DNA of 5,372 nt, taken from an uncultured Bacteroidota bacterium (lineage in GTDB: Bacteria > Bacteroidota > Bacteroidia > Flavobacteriales > Flavobacteriaceae). The position numbers and the translations under genes were made by a program. Positions 4,617 to 5,372 of this stretch are shown in pieces (position 1 is the stretch's first letter; each line of letters opens with the position of its first letter). Below the pieces are notes generated by a model. That model searched no databases and had not been told where the DNA came from. It worked only from the letters and a program-made list of their open reading frames with translations. Location of the stretch: assembly GCA_903837025.1 (NCBI GenBank), contig CAILTC010000609.1, positions 1-5,372 on the forward strand, written 5' to 3'.

Positions 4617-5372
4617 ATGGAAATAAGTTCTAATAATAAAACAATATTGATCGCTCCTTTGAATTGGGGCTTAGGTCATGCAACACGTTGTATCCCTATT
4701 ATAAAAGCATTACAGGAAAACAATTACATCCCCATAATTGCTTCTGATGGAATTGCACTTGAACTATTGCGAAAAGAATTTCCTTATGTAAGAACACTCA
4801 AATTACCTTCGTACCAAATAGAATATGCCAAGGAGGGTAAAAATTTTAAATGGAAATTATTGAAGAACTTTCCAAAAATGATAAAAGCAATTTGGAACGA
4901 GAAAAAAAAGATAAAGAAATGGATAAAAAGATATGACATAGACGGGATCATTTCTGATAATCGTTTAGGTGTTTATAGTAAAAAAGTACCTTCTATATTT
5001 ATTACCCATCAATTGAATGTGATGACCGGAAACACCACCTGGATTACAAGCAAATTACACCAGAATATCATAAAAAAATTTGACGAGTGTTGGGTTCCAG
5101 ATTTTGAAGAAATACCCAATTTGACCGGTAAATTAGGTCATATAAAAAAGGCTGATTTCAATCTGAAATACATTGGTCCATTGAGCCGAATGAAGAAAAA
5201 AGAATTGCCAACTCAGTTCGATTTAATGATTATACTTTCGGGACCAGAACCTCAACGTGGTATATTAGAAGAAAAACTAAAAACTGAAATACTTAATTAT
5301 AACGGAAGGATTGTTTTCATCAAAGGAATTGTAGAAACGGAACAAAAAAAGGAATTAATAGAAAATGTTACT
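4617..5372 (+). CDS. MurG-like GT-B glycosyltransferase (3' truncated by window end)
   Basis: From the ATG at 4617 the frame stays open for 252 codons to the last base of the window, so the C-terminal part is missing. The N-terminus carries the hallmark of the MurG/GT28-type GT-B fold: a beta-strand (TILIAPLNW) followed by GLGHATR at residues 18-24, where the Gly-rich loop and His21 match the GxGH acceptor-side motif. Further landmarks are ISDNR (112-116), FITHQ (128-132), CWVPD (158-162), KYIGPLSR (184-191) and LSGPEPQR (207-214). The last marks the start of the C-terminal Rossmann domain, which would bind the nucleotide sugar and lies mostly beyond the window. Basic, Trp-rich segments (78-105) suggest contact with the inner membrane surface. 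It is not MurG proper, whose motifs differ. The likely role is transfer of a sugar to a lipid or cell-surface acceptor; donor and acceptor are unknown. The start is supported by the -7 box upstream and by the motif lying close to the N-terminus. Confidence 0.85.
   Translation, partial: MEISSNNKTILIAPLNWGLGHATRCIPIIKALQENNYIPIIASDGIALELLRKEFPYVRTLKLPSYQIEYAKEGKNFKWKLLKNFPKMIKAIWNEKKKIKKWIKRYDIDGIISDNRLGVYSKKVPSIFITHQLNVMTGNTTWITSKLHQNIIKKFDECWVPDFEEIPNLTGKLGHIKKADFNLKYIGPLSRMKKKELPTQFDLMIILSGPEPQRGILEEKLKTEILNYNGRIVFIKGIVETEQKKELIENVT

Overview
The window looks like chromosomal DNA from a member of the Bacteroidota, most likely a Flavobacterium-type organism. The DNA is very AT-rich. Start codons lack clear Shine-Dalgarno sequences but follow A-rich stretches. 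Several candidate promoters resemble the Bacteroidota -33 TTG / -7 TAnnTTTG type. The signal peptide ending in ...FYAQ, the SulP/carbonic anhydrase pair and the MurG-like glycosyltransferase also fit that group. This assignment rests on style and family resemblance, not on a phylogenetic marker.

Layout. (1) Positions 2-556 (+) are the last 184 codons of a larger protein that begins outside the window; it looks like an outer-membrane beta-barrel and ends in Phe. (2) Positions 639-1181 (+) encode a secreted, Lys/Ala-rich, histone-H1-like protein with two copies of a 40-residue-period repeat and a small basic Gly/Tyr-rich C-terminal module. A strong terminator at 1197-1236, usable from both strands, follows it. 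(3) On the minus strand, reading from 4108 down to 1373, come a small exported protein of unknown function (93 aa), a SulP-family anion transporter (552 aa) and a beta-class carbonic anhydrase (211 aa). (4) A 508-base AT-rich divergent gap (4109-4616) separates these from (5) a plus-strand GT-B glycosyltransferase (4617 onward) that runs off the window end.

Functional reading. The transporter and the carbonic anhydrase are 68 bases apart in the same direction and probably co-transcribed. Together they form a plausible bicarbonate/CO2 handling module: the SulP protein would move bicarbonate across the inner membrane and the zinc enzyme would interconvert bicarbonate and CO2 in the cytoplasm. 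The substrate is inferred from this linkage and from resemblance to BicA-like SulP proteins. Two non-coding structures stand out: a perfect 11-bp-arm palindrome just upstream of the transporter, and a 9-bp stem between transporter and anhydrase that lacks a U-tract. I see no mobile element, CRISPR array, tRNA or rRNA. Nothing here is clearly a new defence or metabolic system. The least-explained items are the exported H1-like protein and the small exported protein upstream of the transporter.
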